DNA of 40,672 bases from Magnetococcales bacterium (GTDB taxonomy: Bacteria; Pseudomonadota; Magnetococcia; Magnetococcales; Magnetaquicoccaceae). Every line of letters starts with the position of its first letter. Position 1 is the first letter of the stretch. The translations under genes were made by a program, and so were the position numbers. Of this stretch, positions 33,573 to 40,672 are shown in pieces. The stretch covers positions 1 through 40,672 of the forward strand of contig JADGAB010000003.1 of assembly GCA_015232245.1 (NCBI GenBank). The letters run 5' to 3'. Under the pieces are notes generated by a model. That model was not told the origin of the DNA. It made no database searches and saw only the letters and a program-made list of their open reading frames with translations.

Positions 33573-35090
33573 TCAATCCTGAAACATGCCTGAAATGCGA
33601 TCCATGCTCTCCACGTTCAGATACTCCGGCTTGCCGGTGAGAATCCCCACGATATTGCGGAACGGCTTGCCGATGTGCATCCCCTGATGGTCGATGGTGA
33701 ATTCACGGATCTCTTTTTCGTGCATGGAGCCACGCATCTTCAGCACCGTCACCCCGCGGCGCATCTCCCCCAGCATCTCCACATAACGCAGCAAAATGAT
33801 GGTGTCGGTGATGGAGGAAAAGTGCGACTCGGTCACGGACGGCCCACCCATGAGTGTGGCGGTGGTGGCCGTGAACAAGCCGGGAATCTCCCGGTGCTTG
33901 ACGAACGAGGCCAGGCTGATCATGAACTCCCGGAATCCCCGGTTGGTGCCCACCCGTTCCATGGCCGAAACGCTGTCCACCGCCACCCGGTCCGGTTTGA
34001 AAGAGTCGATCTCCTGTTTGATGGAGATGAGATGATCCTCCAGTCCGGCGCTTTCCGGATAGGCGCAGACCACCCGCAGTTGATTGTTGCGTTCCAACGC
34101 CTCGAAATCGATTCCCCAGCCGTTGGCGTTGCGCAGCAGTTGTTCCCGGCTCTCTTCGTAGGCGAACAGCAGGCACTTTTCCCCCTTCTTGGCACCGCCG
34201 TGGATGAATTCGGCGGTCATCAGGGTCTTGCCGCAACCGGTGGCGCCGGAGACCAGAATCAGGGAATCCCGAAAAAACCCCCCGCCGCACATCCGATCCA
34301 TCTCCGGGCTGCCGGAAGGCACCCGCATGCCCGAGGAGCGTTGTTTGAGTTCGATGGCCGACAACGGAATGATGATGATGCCCTGATCGGGCAGCACCGT
34401 GAATGGATATTCCCCTTTTTGATGGGTGGTGCCGCGAAATTTCAGGATCTCGATGGTCCGGCGGCGTTTTTCCGCCTCCAGCACGTTGCGCAGGATGATC
34501 ACGTTGTCGGCCACGAACTCCTCGACCCCGAAGCGGGCGATCTCGCCGAACTCCTGGGTGCGTTCGGCGGTCATCACCGCCGTGACCCCCATGCCCTTCA
34601 AGGCCGCGCTCAAACGTCGCAACTCCGCGCGGACCAGCGTGGCGTTGTTGAACAGGGTGAACACCGCACCCAGCGAATCGATGGAGATTCTTTTCGCGCC
34701 GATGGAACGCACGGCGTATTCGATGCGGGCCAACAATGCCCCCAAATCGAACTCGCCGGATTCGATGGTTTCGTGGCCCGGCTGGGGAGATGCGTCCACG
34801 AAACGCCATAGGTTCTGCTCCTCCCACTCCTGGATGTGCCAACTCATGGAGAGCAGATTCTTGCGAATCTCCGCAGGGTGCTCTTCGAAGGTCACGAAAA
34901 CCCCCGGTTCGTTGGATTTGCGGATCCCCTCGGCGAGAAACTGGGCTGCGAAGACCGTCTTGGCGCTGCCGGCGGTACCGGTGATCAGAGTGGTGCGCCC
35001 TTTGGGCAGCCCTCCCTGAGAAATGAGATCAAACCCCTCGATGCCGGTACCCAGTTTCTCGACGGGTATTTTGGAATTTTCCTTGGACAT
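33573..35090 (-). CDS. kaiC: Circadian-clock ATPase KaiC
   Basis: The 505-residue double-RecA ATPase has Walker A loops GTAGSAKT (38-45) and GATGCGKT (282-289). Catalytic glutamates are E69/E70 in CI and E312/E313 in CII. The phosphorylation region reads T420-E-S-H-F-S425-S426, equivalent to T426, S431 and T432 of cyanobacterial KaiC, so the second site is Ser, not Thr. The C-terminal tail is about 14 residues shorter than in Synechococcus, in the part KaiA binds there. The ATG at 35090 is preferred to a TTG at 35102. In clocks KaiC cycles through autophosphorylation and ATP hydrolysis. Here it sits between two kaiB genes, 43 bases after the conserved one. Confidence 0.95.
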   Translation of the reverse strand: MSKENSKIPVEKLGTGIEGFDLISQGGLPKGRTTLITGTAGSAKTVFAAQFLAEGIRKSNEPGVFVTFEEHPAEIRKNLLSMSWHIQEWEEQNLWRFVDASPQPGHETIESGEFDLGALLARIEYAVRSIGAKRISIDSLGAVFTLFNNATLVRAELRRLSAALKGMGVTAVMTAERTQEFGEIARFGVEEFVADNVIILRNVLEAEKRRRTIEILKFRGTTHQKGEYPFTVLPDQGIIIIPLSAIELKQRSSGMRVPSGSPEMDRMCGGGFFRDSLILVSGATGCGKTLMTAEFIHGGAKKGEKCLLFAYEESREQLLRNANGWGIDFEALERNNQLRVVCAYPESAGLEDHLISIKQEIDSFKPDRVAVDSVSAMERVGTNRGFREFMISLASFVKHREIPGLFTATTATLMGGPSVTESHFSSITDTIILLRYVEMLGEMRRGVTVLKMRGSMHEKEIREFTIDHQGMHIGKPFRNIVGILTGKPEYLNVESMDRISGMFQD

Positions 35091-35133
35091 GATCTTGCTC
35101 AATCCTCGTGCGTGATGAATAAGCGATCTGTTG

Positions 35134-35430
35134 CTACAGTTTCAGTTCCATTGGAAGCAGATCCAGACCCAACAGCACCTTTTCGGTGTCCGTCAGATCG
35201 CCGATGATGCGTCGCAACGGCGGCGGCAACACCTTGATCAGAGTCGGGGTGGCCAGAATCTTTTCATCCTCGGCCAGTTGCGGCTGCTCCAGGATGTCGA
35301 TGACCCGCATCTCGTAGCGGCCATCCAGATCCTGCGCGCAGATGCGCCGCAGATTCTTGATGGCGCGTTCCGAACGGGGCGTATGACCAGTTATATACAG
35401 TTTCAATAAAAATTTTTCGTTTTCGCTCAT
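35134..35430 (-). CDS. kaiB: KaiB
   Basis: This 98-residue protein is a conserved Kai[42 protein letters not shown] and [14 protein letters not shown] are all close to the cyanobacterial consensus. KaiB binds phosphorylated KaiC after a fold switch and, in cyanobacteria, captures KaiA. GGGGGA lies about nine bases before the ATG. It starts 48 bases after the receiver-helical-domain gene and ends 43 bases before kaiC. Confidence 0.95.
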   Translation of the reverse strand: MSENEKFLLKLYITGHTPRSERAIKNLRRICAQDLDGRYEMRVIDILEQPQLAEDEKILATPTLIKVLPPPLRRIIGDLTDTEKVLLGLDLLPMELKL

Positions 35431-35478
35431 GCCAAAAATTCCCCCTGATCCAGTAACCCCGCGACTCGCACAGGGAAT

Positions 35479-36342
35479 TCATCCATCGCCACCCATGGCG
35501 TAGGGACGATAAAACGATACCAGATGTCCCATCAACTCGAAGGCCAGATAACGGCAATCCTCATGGATCGCCTCGTTCTTGACAAGATTGACAGGTTCCT
35601 CCCTCTGTTCCAGGGTGGCCAGATAGATGTCCACCACATCCCTGGGTCCGCAGCGCAGGAAGCCGAGTTCGGCGGCGATCTGTTTGACTTCTTCGGAGAT
35701 GTTGTAGACCACCTTGTGGGTGCGCATCTGGATCTGTCGGTCGAGAACCGTGCCGAATCGGGAGACAAGATTCACAAAACGGTCCTGATAATCCCGCTTC
35801 AGCTCCTGGATGCCCAGCATCTGCGCCGCAACCCGGCTCAGATTCCTTTCGGACAGCCGATCCAGCGAGCCTTGTTCCCGCTGGCGCCGATCCTCCTCCC
35901 GAACCCGTTCCAGGGCCAGATTCAGGGCGTGACGTTCCAAGGCGTAGCGGATGGAGCGAAACAGCAGATTGCCATCGATGGTGTTCTTGACCAGGTAGTC
36001 CTGGGCACCGCTGCGTACCGCCTGAATGGCCAGGAATTCATCGTCCAAACCAGACAGGACGATCACCGGACAGGCGACAGCGTGGTGACGAATCCGCTCG
36101 AAGGTCTCCAGCCCCACGGAGTCGGGAAGGTTTAAATCAATGAGCAGGATGTCGAACGAACCTCCTTCCAGCTCCTGCAGAGCCTGGGAGAGTCGCGTCA
36201 CCTGGCTCATGATGATGCGGGCGGATGGGAAAGAGGAGTGTTGTCTTCCCATGTCCGCCAACCACTCGTTGAGCAGAGAAGCGAAACCGAGATCATCCTC
36301 GACCAGCAGCACCCGAACAGTCTGAGCCACCATGGAAATCAT
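35479..36342 (-). CDS. Receiver fused to all-helical domain, candidate KaiA-like
   Basis: The 287-residue protein has a receiver domain (about 8-137; acceptor D69 in LIDLNLPDS, lysine in YLVKN), a charged linker helix (about 138-170) and an all-helical C-terminal domain (about 170-282). The last part shows spacing like the KaiA C-terminal domain: ELKRDYQ, then AAELGFLRCGPRDVVDIYLATL, then CRYLAFELMGHLVSFYR, comparable to the VEIH and LIDVIAHLCEMYR parts of KaiA. The RsbU N-terminal domain is an alternative match. A KaiA3 protein with a receiver-like N-terminus is known from Synechocystis. The gene sits directly before kaiB. ATG 36342, eight bases after the previous stop, is preferred to a TTG at 36351. 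The KaiA link is inference. Confidence 0.6.
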   Translation of the reverse strand: MISMVAQTVRVLLVEDDLGFASLLNEWLADMGRQHSSFPSARIIMSQVTRLSQALQELEGGSFDILLIDLNLPDSVGLETFERIRHHAVACPVIVLSGLDDEFLAIQAVRSGAQDYLVKNTIDGNLLFRSIRYALERHALNLALERVREEDRRQREQGSLDRLSERNLSRVAAQMLGIQELKRDYQDRFVNLVSRFGTVLDRQIQMRTHKVVYNISEEVKQIAAELGFLRCGPRDVVDIYLATLEQREEPVNLVKNEAIHEDCRYLAFELMGHLVSFYRPYAMGGDG

Positions 36343-36347
36343 GTCCG

Positions 36348-36806
36348 TCAAAAGCCGTCGCCGTTCTTGGGCGGCAGTTTCACCACGGAAAACCAGAAGT
36401 TCTCCACCGATTTGACCACCGCGAAGAATTGATTCAGATCCACCGGCTTGGTGATGTAGCAGTTGGCGTGGAGCTGATAGGTGCGCAGGATGTCCTCTTC
36501 GGCCTGGGAGGTGGTCAGCACCACCACCGGAATGGCTTTCAACTCCGGATCCGCCTTGATCTCCTCCAACACCTCCCGACCGTCCTTGCGGGGAAGGTTG
36601 AGATCCAGCAACACCACATCCGGACGGGTGGCATCGGCGTATTTGCCCTGCTGGCGCAGATAGGCCATGGCCTCCTCGCCATCCTCGACCACGTTCAACC
36701 GGTTGAGCAGCTTGCTGTCGGCCAGCGCCTCGCGGGTCAACTCCACGTCACCGGGGCTGTCCTCCACCAGGAGGATCTCCACGGCTTTGGCAATTGCTGG
36801 ATTCAT
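36348..36806 (-). CDS. Single-domain response regulator, Rcp1 type
   Basis: The 152-residue receiver has [20 protein letters not shown], acceptor D68 in [22 protein letters not shown] and lysine in TKPVD. This is the pattern of single-domain regulators paired with bacteriophytochrome-type and similar soluble kinases. GGAGGG nine bases before 36806 fixes the start and rejects an upstream extension. It is the first gene behind the promoter at 36897-36925 and ends five bases before the receiver-helical protein. The HisKA kinase pair upstream is the likely phosphate donor. Confidence 0.92.
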   Translation of the reverse strand: MNPAIAKAVEILLVEDSPGDVELTREALADSKLLNRLNVVEDGEEAMAYLRQQGKYADATRPDVVLLDLNLPRKDGREVLEEIKADPELKAIPVVVLTTSQAEEDILRTYQLHANCYITKPVDLNQFFAVVKSVENFWFSVVKLPPKNGDGF

Positions 36807-36896
36807 CTTGATTGTCCCTCCGGCATGGTTTCCAACAACCCGGATGTCGCCAAACCGCCACGGCCCCCAGGACACTCAACGCGAACGATCATTTAA

Positions 36897-36925
36897 AATA
36901 TACCTCTTTTGGAGTGTATTGTCCA
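36897..36925 (-). promoter_or_regulatory. Near-consensus sigma70 promoter of the Kai cluster
   Basis: Read on the minus strand, TGGACA (36925-36920) and TATATT (36902-36897) are separated by exactly 17 bases. Each differs from consensus at one position. The start would fall near 36890, about 85 bases before the first ATG at 36806. It sits in the 128-base gap after the membrane kinase gene, so the Kai cluster can be transcribed separately. Confidence 0.6.
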
Positions 36926-36934
36926 CACAATCAT

Positions 36935-39166
36935 TCATACGGACGGGCTGGAATCCAGGATGGAAAAGCTGAAGGTGCTGCCCTGGCCCGGTTGGGACTC
37001 CACCCAGATGCGGCCTCCATGACGCTCGACGATCCGTTTGCACATGGCCAGTCCGATGCCGGTACCTTCATAGCGTACTCTGGAATGAAGCTTCTCGAAA
37101 ATCAGAAAAATCCGTTCCTGGTGCTTCGGTTCGATGCCGATGCCGTTGTCCTTGATGGCAATCACCCAGGCCTTGTTTTCACGGGATGCGCACAGGTGAA
37201 TGCAAGGCGGGGAGTCACCGCGAAACTTCATGGCGTTGCCGATCAGGTTCTGCAACAACTGCCCCATCAACACCGGATTGGCCTGCAGCGTGGGAAGCGG
37301 ATCGTGCGTGACCACGGCACCCGTCTCCTGGATGGTCGGCTCCAGATGGGTCAGGGTCCGTTCCAGCACCGTGTTCAGGTCGATGGAGACCCGTTCGGAT
37401 TCGCTGTTGCCCACCCGCGCGTAACTCAACAGGTTATTGATCAGGCTCTGCATATGGTTGACGCCGTCGATGGCGTTGAAGATGTATTTGTCCGCCTGTT
37501 CGTCCAGGCGGCCCTGGTAACGTTTTTGCAACAACTGCACATAGCCGGTGATCAGCCGCAGCGGCTCCTGCAGGTCATGACTGGCCACATAGGCGAATTG
37601 CTGCAGATCCTGGTTGGATCGGGCCAGTTCCCGGGTGCGCTCCGCCACCCGCTGTTCCAGTTCCAGATTCAGCGCCTGCTGCCGTTCCTCCATGCGCCTG
37701 CGCTCGGTCACGTCCCGGAATATGCCCAGAATCACCTGGCGATCCCCCAGGTTCGTCACCCCGGCGCGGATCTCCACCGGCACCAGCGTCCCGTCCTTGC
37801 GCACCACATCGACTCCGGACAGCAGGCCGTTGCCCAGCAAGACTTGCTCTTTGAACAACTGCTGATAGCGTTCGATCTCCGTGGCGGGATGCAGTTGACT
37901 CTGGTGCATCCCGATCACCTCGGCGACCGTGCGTCCCAGCAGTTCCCCGGCCATGAGATTGGCGTCCACAATGAGGCCGCTGTCGGCGTCCGCGATGAGG
38001 ATGGCGTCGTTGGCCGACTCGATGAGCAGACGGTAACGCCGTTCGGAGCGCGCAATCATCTCCAGCGCCATGCGGGCGTCGGTCACGTCACGGGACATCA
38101 GGACATACCCGGTCAACCTCCCTTGACGGTCCAGAATGCCAGAGGCGCGCGCTTCGATCATCCGTTCCGAGCCATCTTCCAGAGTCTGTCTGATGTCAAA
38201 GGGGTGTTCGCCCTGCTCCTTGACCACCTGGATGCCGTGCGTGAAACGTTTCTGATCGACGCCAACCTCCTGATGGATCTCTGCAACGGTTCTGCCCAGC
38301 ATCTGCTCGGCGGCGCGACCATACAATCTTTCCGCCTCCGGGTTGAAATACTTGATGACAAAATCAAGATCCGTGGCAATGATCGCCAGGTCCGTGGATG
38401 TGCGCAGGATGTTGTCCAGATGCACCGCCTTTTCCTGCAAGGCGGCCTGGGCCTCGATCAGCGCCTCACGGCTCTCCCGCAGGGCGGCGGTTTCCATGAG
38501 TTGCTGCACCATGGGGTGACCGATCCGGTAAAACAGGAAGGTTCCAATGACGATCACCATCATGCCGATGCCCGCCACCTGCAAACCGGCGCGCAGGAAC
38601 GGGCGGCGCAACTCCTCCATATCGATCTTGGCCACCACCCCCAGATTCAGGATCGCCACCGGTTCGTGGGCGGCCAGCACCGTGACGCCCCGATAGTCCA
38701 GGCCGATCAGCACCCCCGATTCTCCCTGCAACGCCTGGCGCATCGGCGCGGCGCGAGGGGAGTTCATGGGTACCGGCAGGGGTTCGTCCTGATCGGCGTG
38801 ACGATGGCGCAGTACGAAGACGATGTTCTCCCCATCCATCTTCCCCATGGTGAACTCGCCGGTCTCTCCGAACCCCTTGAACCGGTGATGGGCCTCCCGT
38901 ACCTGGCGCATGACCGTCTCTTCCAGATCGGCGGGGTCGAACGCCACACCATGAGCGGACAAATGGGTCATTTCATTGCGGGTGATCGCCTCGATCATGC
39001 GGGCATGACTCTCCACGGTCTGCCGCAAACGCTGACCGGACTGCGTAAAGGAGGTGTCGTAGAGGATGACGATGGCGACGCCGCTCATGAGCAGCCCCAC
39101 CGCAGCCATGATCGCCATCATCAGCAGCATGCGCGCGGTTTCCGGGGATTTGCCGAACCGTATCAT
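36935..39166 (-). CDS. Membrane histidine kinase with two PAS domains
   Basis: The 743-residue sensor kinase has a membrane helix at about 14-36, a periplasmic sensor (about 37-192) and a second helix (about 193-213). A coiled-coil linker, two PAS domains (about 250-365 and 375-490) and another coiled coil follow. The kinase core has H530 in FAYVASHDLQEPLR and an ATPase domain (LIGNAMKFRG, IKDNGIGIEP, GTGIGLAMC). The core is a close copy of the kinase next door. Its start overlaps the end of that gene by ATGA (39166). It is followed by the promoter and Rcp1-type regulator of the Kai cluster, so it is a likely input kinase. The ligand is unknown. Confidence 0.93.
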   Translation of the reverse strand: MIRFGKSPETARMLLMMAIMAAVGLLMSGVAIVILYDTSFTQSGQRLRQTVESHARMIEAITRNEMTHLSAHGVAFDPADLEETVMRQVREAHHRFKGFGETGEFTMGKMDGENIVFVLRHRHADQDEPLPVPMNSPRAAPMRQALQGESGVLIGLDYRGVTVLAAHEPVAILNLGVVAKIDMEELRRPFLRAGLQVAGIGMMVIVIGTFLFYRIGHPMVQQLMETAALRESREALIEAQAALQEKAVHLDNILRTSTDLAIIATDLDFVIKYFNPEAERLYGRAAEQMLGRTVAEIHQEVGVDQKRFTHGIQVVKEQGEHPFDIRQTLEDGSERMIEARASGILDRQGRLTGYVLMSRDVTDARMALEMIARSERRYRLLIESANDAILIADADSGLIVDANLMAGELLGRTVAEVIGMHQSQLHPATEIERYQQLFKEQVLLGNGLLSGVDVVRKDGTLVPVEIRAGVTNLGDRQVILGIFRDVTERRRMEERQQALNLELEQRVAERTRELARSNQDLQQFAYVASHDLQEPLRLITGYVQLLQKRYQGRLDEQADKYIFNAIDGVNHMQSLINNLLSYARVGNSESERVSIDLNTVLERTLTHLEPTIQETGAVVTHDPLPTLQANPVLMGQLLQNLIGNAMKFRGDSPPCIHLCASRENKAWVIAIKDNGIGIEPKHQERIFLIFEKLHSRVRYEGTGIGLAMCKRIVERHGGRIWVESQPGQGSTFSFSILDSSPSV

Positions 39167-39984
39167 GGCGGTCCCACCCCGACAGGAGGGTCGGGAAGCG
39201 CAAACCGCACCAAGGCGCCTGGTTCATGACACGGGTCCACCCAGATGCGGCCTCCATGACGCTCCACGATGCGCTTGCAAAAAGACAAGCCCATGCCGAT
39301 GCCGGGATACTCGGTACGCGGGTGGAGTTTCTGAAAGACGACAAAGACCCGTTCGGCAAATTTGGCCGGAATGCCAATGCCGTTGTCGCTCACCGAGACC
39401 ACCCACCCGGTCGCCTCCCGGCTGGCCAGCAGCCGGATTTCCGGCGGCTCTTCCCCTTTGAACCGGATGGCATTGCTGACCAGATGCCGAAACAGCATCG
39501 CCATTTGCGCCGCATCCGCCACCACCTCCGGCAGCTTGTCCCGAAGGATCCGCGCCCCGGACAGGCGCAACTCGGTCTGCAGGTGATGCAGAGCCTGATC
39601 CAGGGCGTCATCCAGGCAAGTCGAGACAAACGGGGCGCCGCGGGTTTCTATCCGGGACAAATCCATCAGACCATGCAGCATGATCTGCAATTGACGGACG
39701 CCGCCGGTGATGTAATCGATGTAACCGTCGGCTTTGTCGTCGATGGTGCCGCGATAGCGGTTTTGCAGAAGCTGGACATAGCCGGAGACCAGACGCAGAG
39801 GTTCCTGCAAGTCGTGGGATGCGGCATAGGCGAACTGCTGCAGATCGTGACGGGCCTGTTCCAGTTCCCGGGTGCGAAAGGCCAATTGTCGTTTCAATTC
39901 GTCGCATTCCTTGATAGTATGGAACATCACCTGCTTTTCCGCTGAAACCTGGTTGACGGTTTCCGGTTCCTGCAATCTGTTCAT
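39163..39984 (-). CDS. Soluble histidine kinase lacking a sensor domain
   Basis: This 273-residue protein is a kinase core alone: a short N-terminus with a coiled coil (about 15-48), a dimerisation helix with H57 in FAYAASHDLQEPLR, and an ATPase domain (LVSNAIRFKG, VSDNGIGIPA, GIGMGLSFCKR). It lacks PAS, GAF or membrane segments, so it may be controlled by a partner, possibly by heterodimerising with the membrane kinase it resembles. AGGGA six bases upstream supports the ATG at 39984 over the GTG just before it. It is coupled to the membrane kinase by an ATGA overlap. Confidence 0.92.
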   Translation of the reverse strand: MNRLQEPETVNQVSAEKQVMFHTIKECDELKRQLAFRTRELEQARHDLQQFAYAASHDLQEPLRLVSGYVQLLQNRYRGTIDDKADGYIDYITGGVRQLQIMLHGLMDLSRIETRGAPFVSTCLDDALDQALHHLQTELRLSGARILRDKLPEVVADAAQMAMLFRHLVSNAIRFKGEEPPEIRLLASREATGWVVSVSDNGIGIPAKFAERVFVVFQKLHPRTEYPGIGMGLSFCKRIVERHGGRIWVDPCHEPGALVRFALPDPPVGVGPP

Positions 39985-40067
39985 CACGCTTCCCTAATTG
40001 TCCATCGGGTCTGAAAATGGATTTCGGTTCATTCTCTTCCGATTCCAGATTGCTGACAAGCCCAAGC

Positions 40068-40096
40068 TTGCGTTGACTGCCGAATTCTGCTATTAA
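40068..40096 (+). promoter_or_regulatory. Candidate promoter of right-edge receiver gene
   Basis: TTGCGT (40068-40073) and TATTAA (40091-40096) are 17 bases apart. The start would lie near 40103, with a 45-base leader to the ATG at 40149. The region is divergent from the soluble kinase gene. Confidence 0.38.
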
Positions 40097-40148
40097 CCCT
40101 ACAGAAATTTTCATGTTTTATATCCAATTCTATAAGGCGAAACAAAAT

Positions 40149-40672
40149 ATGGGGGCAAACCGGACCAACGTGCTGCTGGTGGAAGACAACCCGGCGGAGG
40201 CCGAATTGATCCAGGAGATGTTCAATGATCTCGGTGCGCAACAGTTCCGTCTCAGTTGCGCACCGAAACTGGGCGTCGCCCTCGACCGGCTGAACGAGGA
40301 GAGGATCGATGTGGTTCTGTTGGATCTGAACCTGCCCGACAGCATGGGACTGGAGACCTTGAACCGGTTGCAGATGGTCTCCAGGGGGGTGCCGGTGGTG
40401 ATCCTGACCGGCATCTCCGATGAGGAGTTGGCCATGCGCGCCATCCAGGAGGGCGCCCAGGAGTACCTGGTCAAGGGGGAGGTGGTTGACGCGGGACAAC
40501 TGTTGATGCGCACCATTCGCTACGCCATCGAGCGGAGCCGAATCCAGAACGAGCTGCGCCTCAAGCATCAACAGTTGGAAACCAGCACCACGGCCTTCAA
40601 GAACGTGGTGGAACGCAACCGGGACGGCATTCTGGTGGTGGACCAGCATGGCCTGGTCCGCTTTGCCAATCA
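40149..40672 (+). CDS. Receiver-PAS signalling protein (3' end beyond window)
   Basis: The first 174 codons of a gene are present. Residues about 5-130 form a receiver (VLLVEDNPAEAEL, acceptor Asp in [11 protein letters not shown], lysine in LVKGE). A linker helix and the start of a PAS domain (FKNVVERNRDGILVVDQHG) follow. The order and sequence closely resemble the REC-PAS front of the hybrid kinase at 29845-31803, so the lost part may be a kinase or GGDEF domain. AAGG lies 11 bases before the ATG. It is divergent from the two kinases linked to the Kai cluster. Confidence 0.85.
   Translation, partial: MGANRTNVLLVEDNPAEAELIQEMFNDLGAQQFRLSCAPKLGVALDRLNEERIDVVLLDLNLPDSMGLETLNRLQMVSRGVPVVILTGISDEELAMRAIQEGAQEYLVKGEVVDAGQLLMRTIRYAIERSRIQNELRLKHQQLETSTTAFKNVVERNRDGILVVDQHGLVRFAN

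Overview
The window looks like chromosomal DNA from a Gram-negative, high-GC proteobacterium rich in signalling genes. The clues are a periplasmic HdeA-type protein, a Wsp-like chemosensory cluster and c-di-GMP enzymes. A deep-branching lineage such as the Magnetococcales is possible, but nothing in the sequence proves it. I saw no rRNA, tRNA, insertion sequence, phage gene or CRISPR array. Coding density is high and no gene-free gap exceeds about 300 bases.

Left part (about 1-12.8 kb, all minus strand). accA is followed by a tightly coupled set: acyl carrier protein, MaoC-SDR fusion, FkbH-type HAD enzyme and a GNAT-like protein. The last four genes are joined by 4-base ATGA overlaps. This looks like a small pathway that builds or transfers an unusual acyl group on a carrier protein. 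To its right is a second run, read HD-GYP phosphodiesterase, CHASE2-cyclase-like protein, glycosyltransferase-methyltransferase fusion, polytopic membrane protein. A rhodanese-like gene lies upstream of it.

Middle (13-20.9 kb). An HdeA-like secreted protein is followed by two hairpin terminators. Then come metG, a three-receiver protein with a decayed cyclase domain, and a DUF349-like coiled-coil protein. yciO and a 53-residue membrane protein lie on the minus strand. ilvD is on the plus strand.

20.9-29.6 kb (plus strand). A Wsp-like chemosensory operon encodes a chemoreceptor, CheB, CheR-TPR, CheA with a C-terminal receiver, a single receiver, and an HPt-REC-REC-GGDEF diguanylate cyclase. 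No separate CheW gene is present.

29.8-40.0 kb (minus strand). A Kai-type cluster is embedded in two-component and c-di-GMP genes. In transcription order it reads: a soluble histidine kinase, a membrane PAS histidine kinase, then, behind a near-consensus promoter, a single receiver, a receiver fused to an all-helical domain that may be KaiA-like, KaiB, KaiC, a second divergent KaiB, a PAS-PAS-GGDEF protein and a REC-PAS-kinase-REC hybrid. The arrangement suggests a timing or phosphorylation-state module with kinase input and c-di-GMP output. This is the most interesting system in the window. A receiver-PAS protein starts divergently at the right edge and runs off the end.
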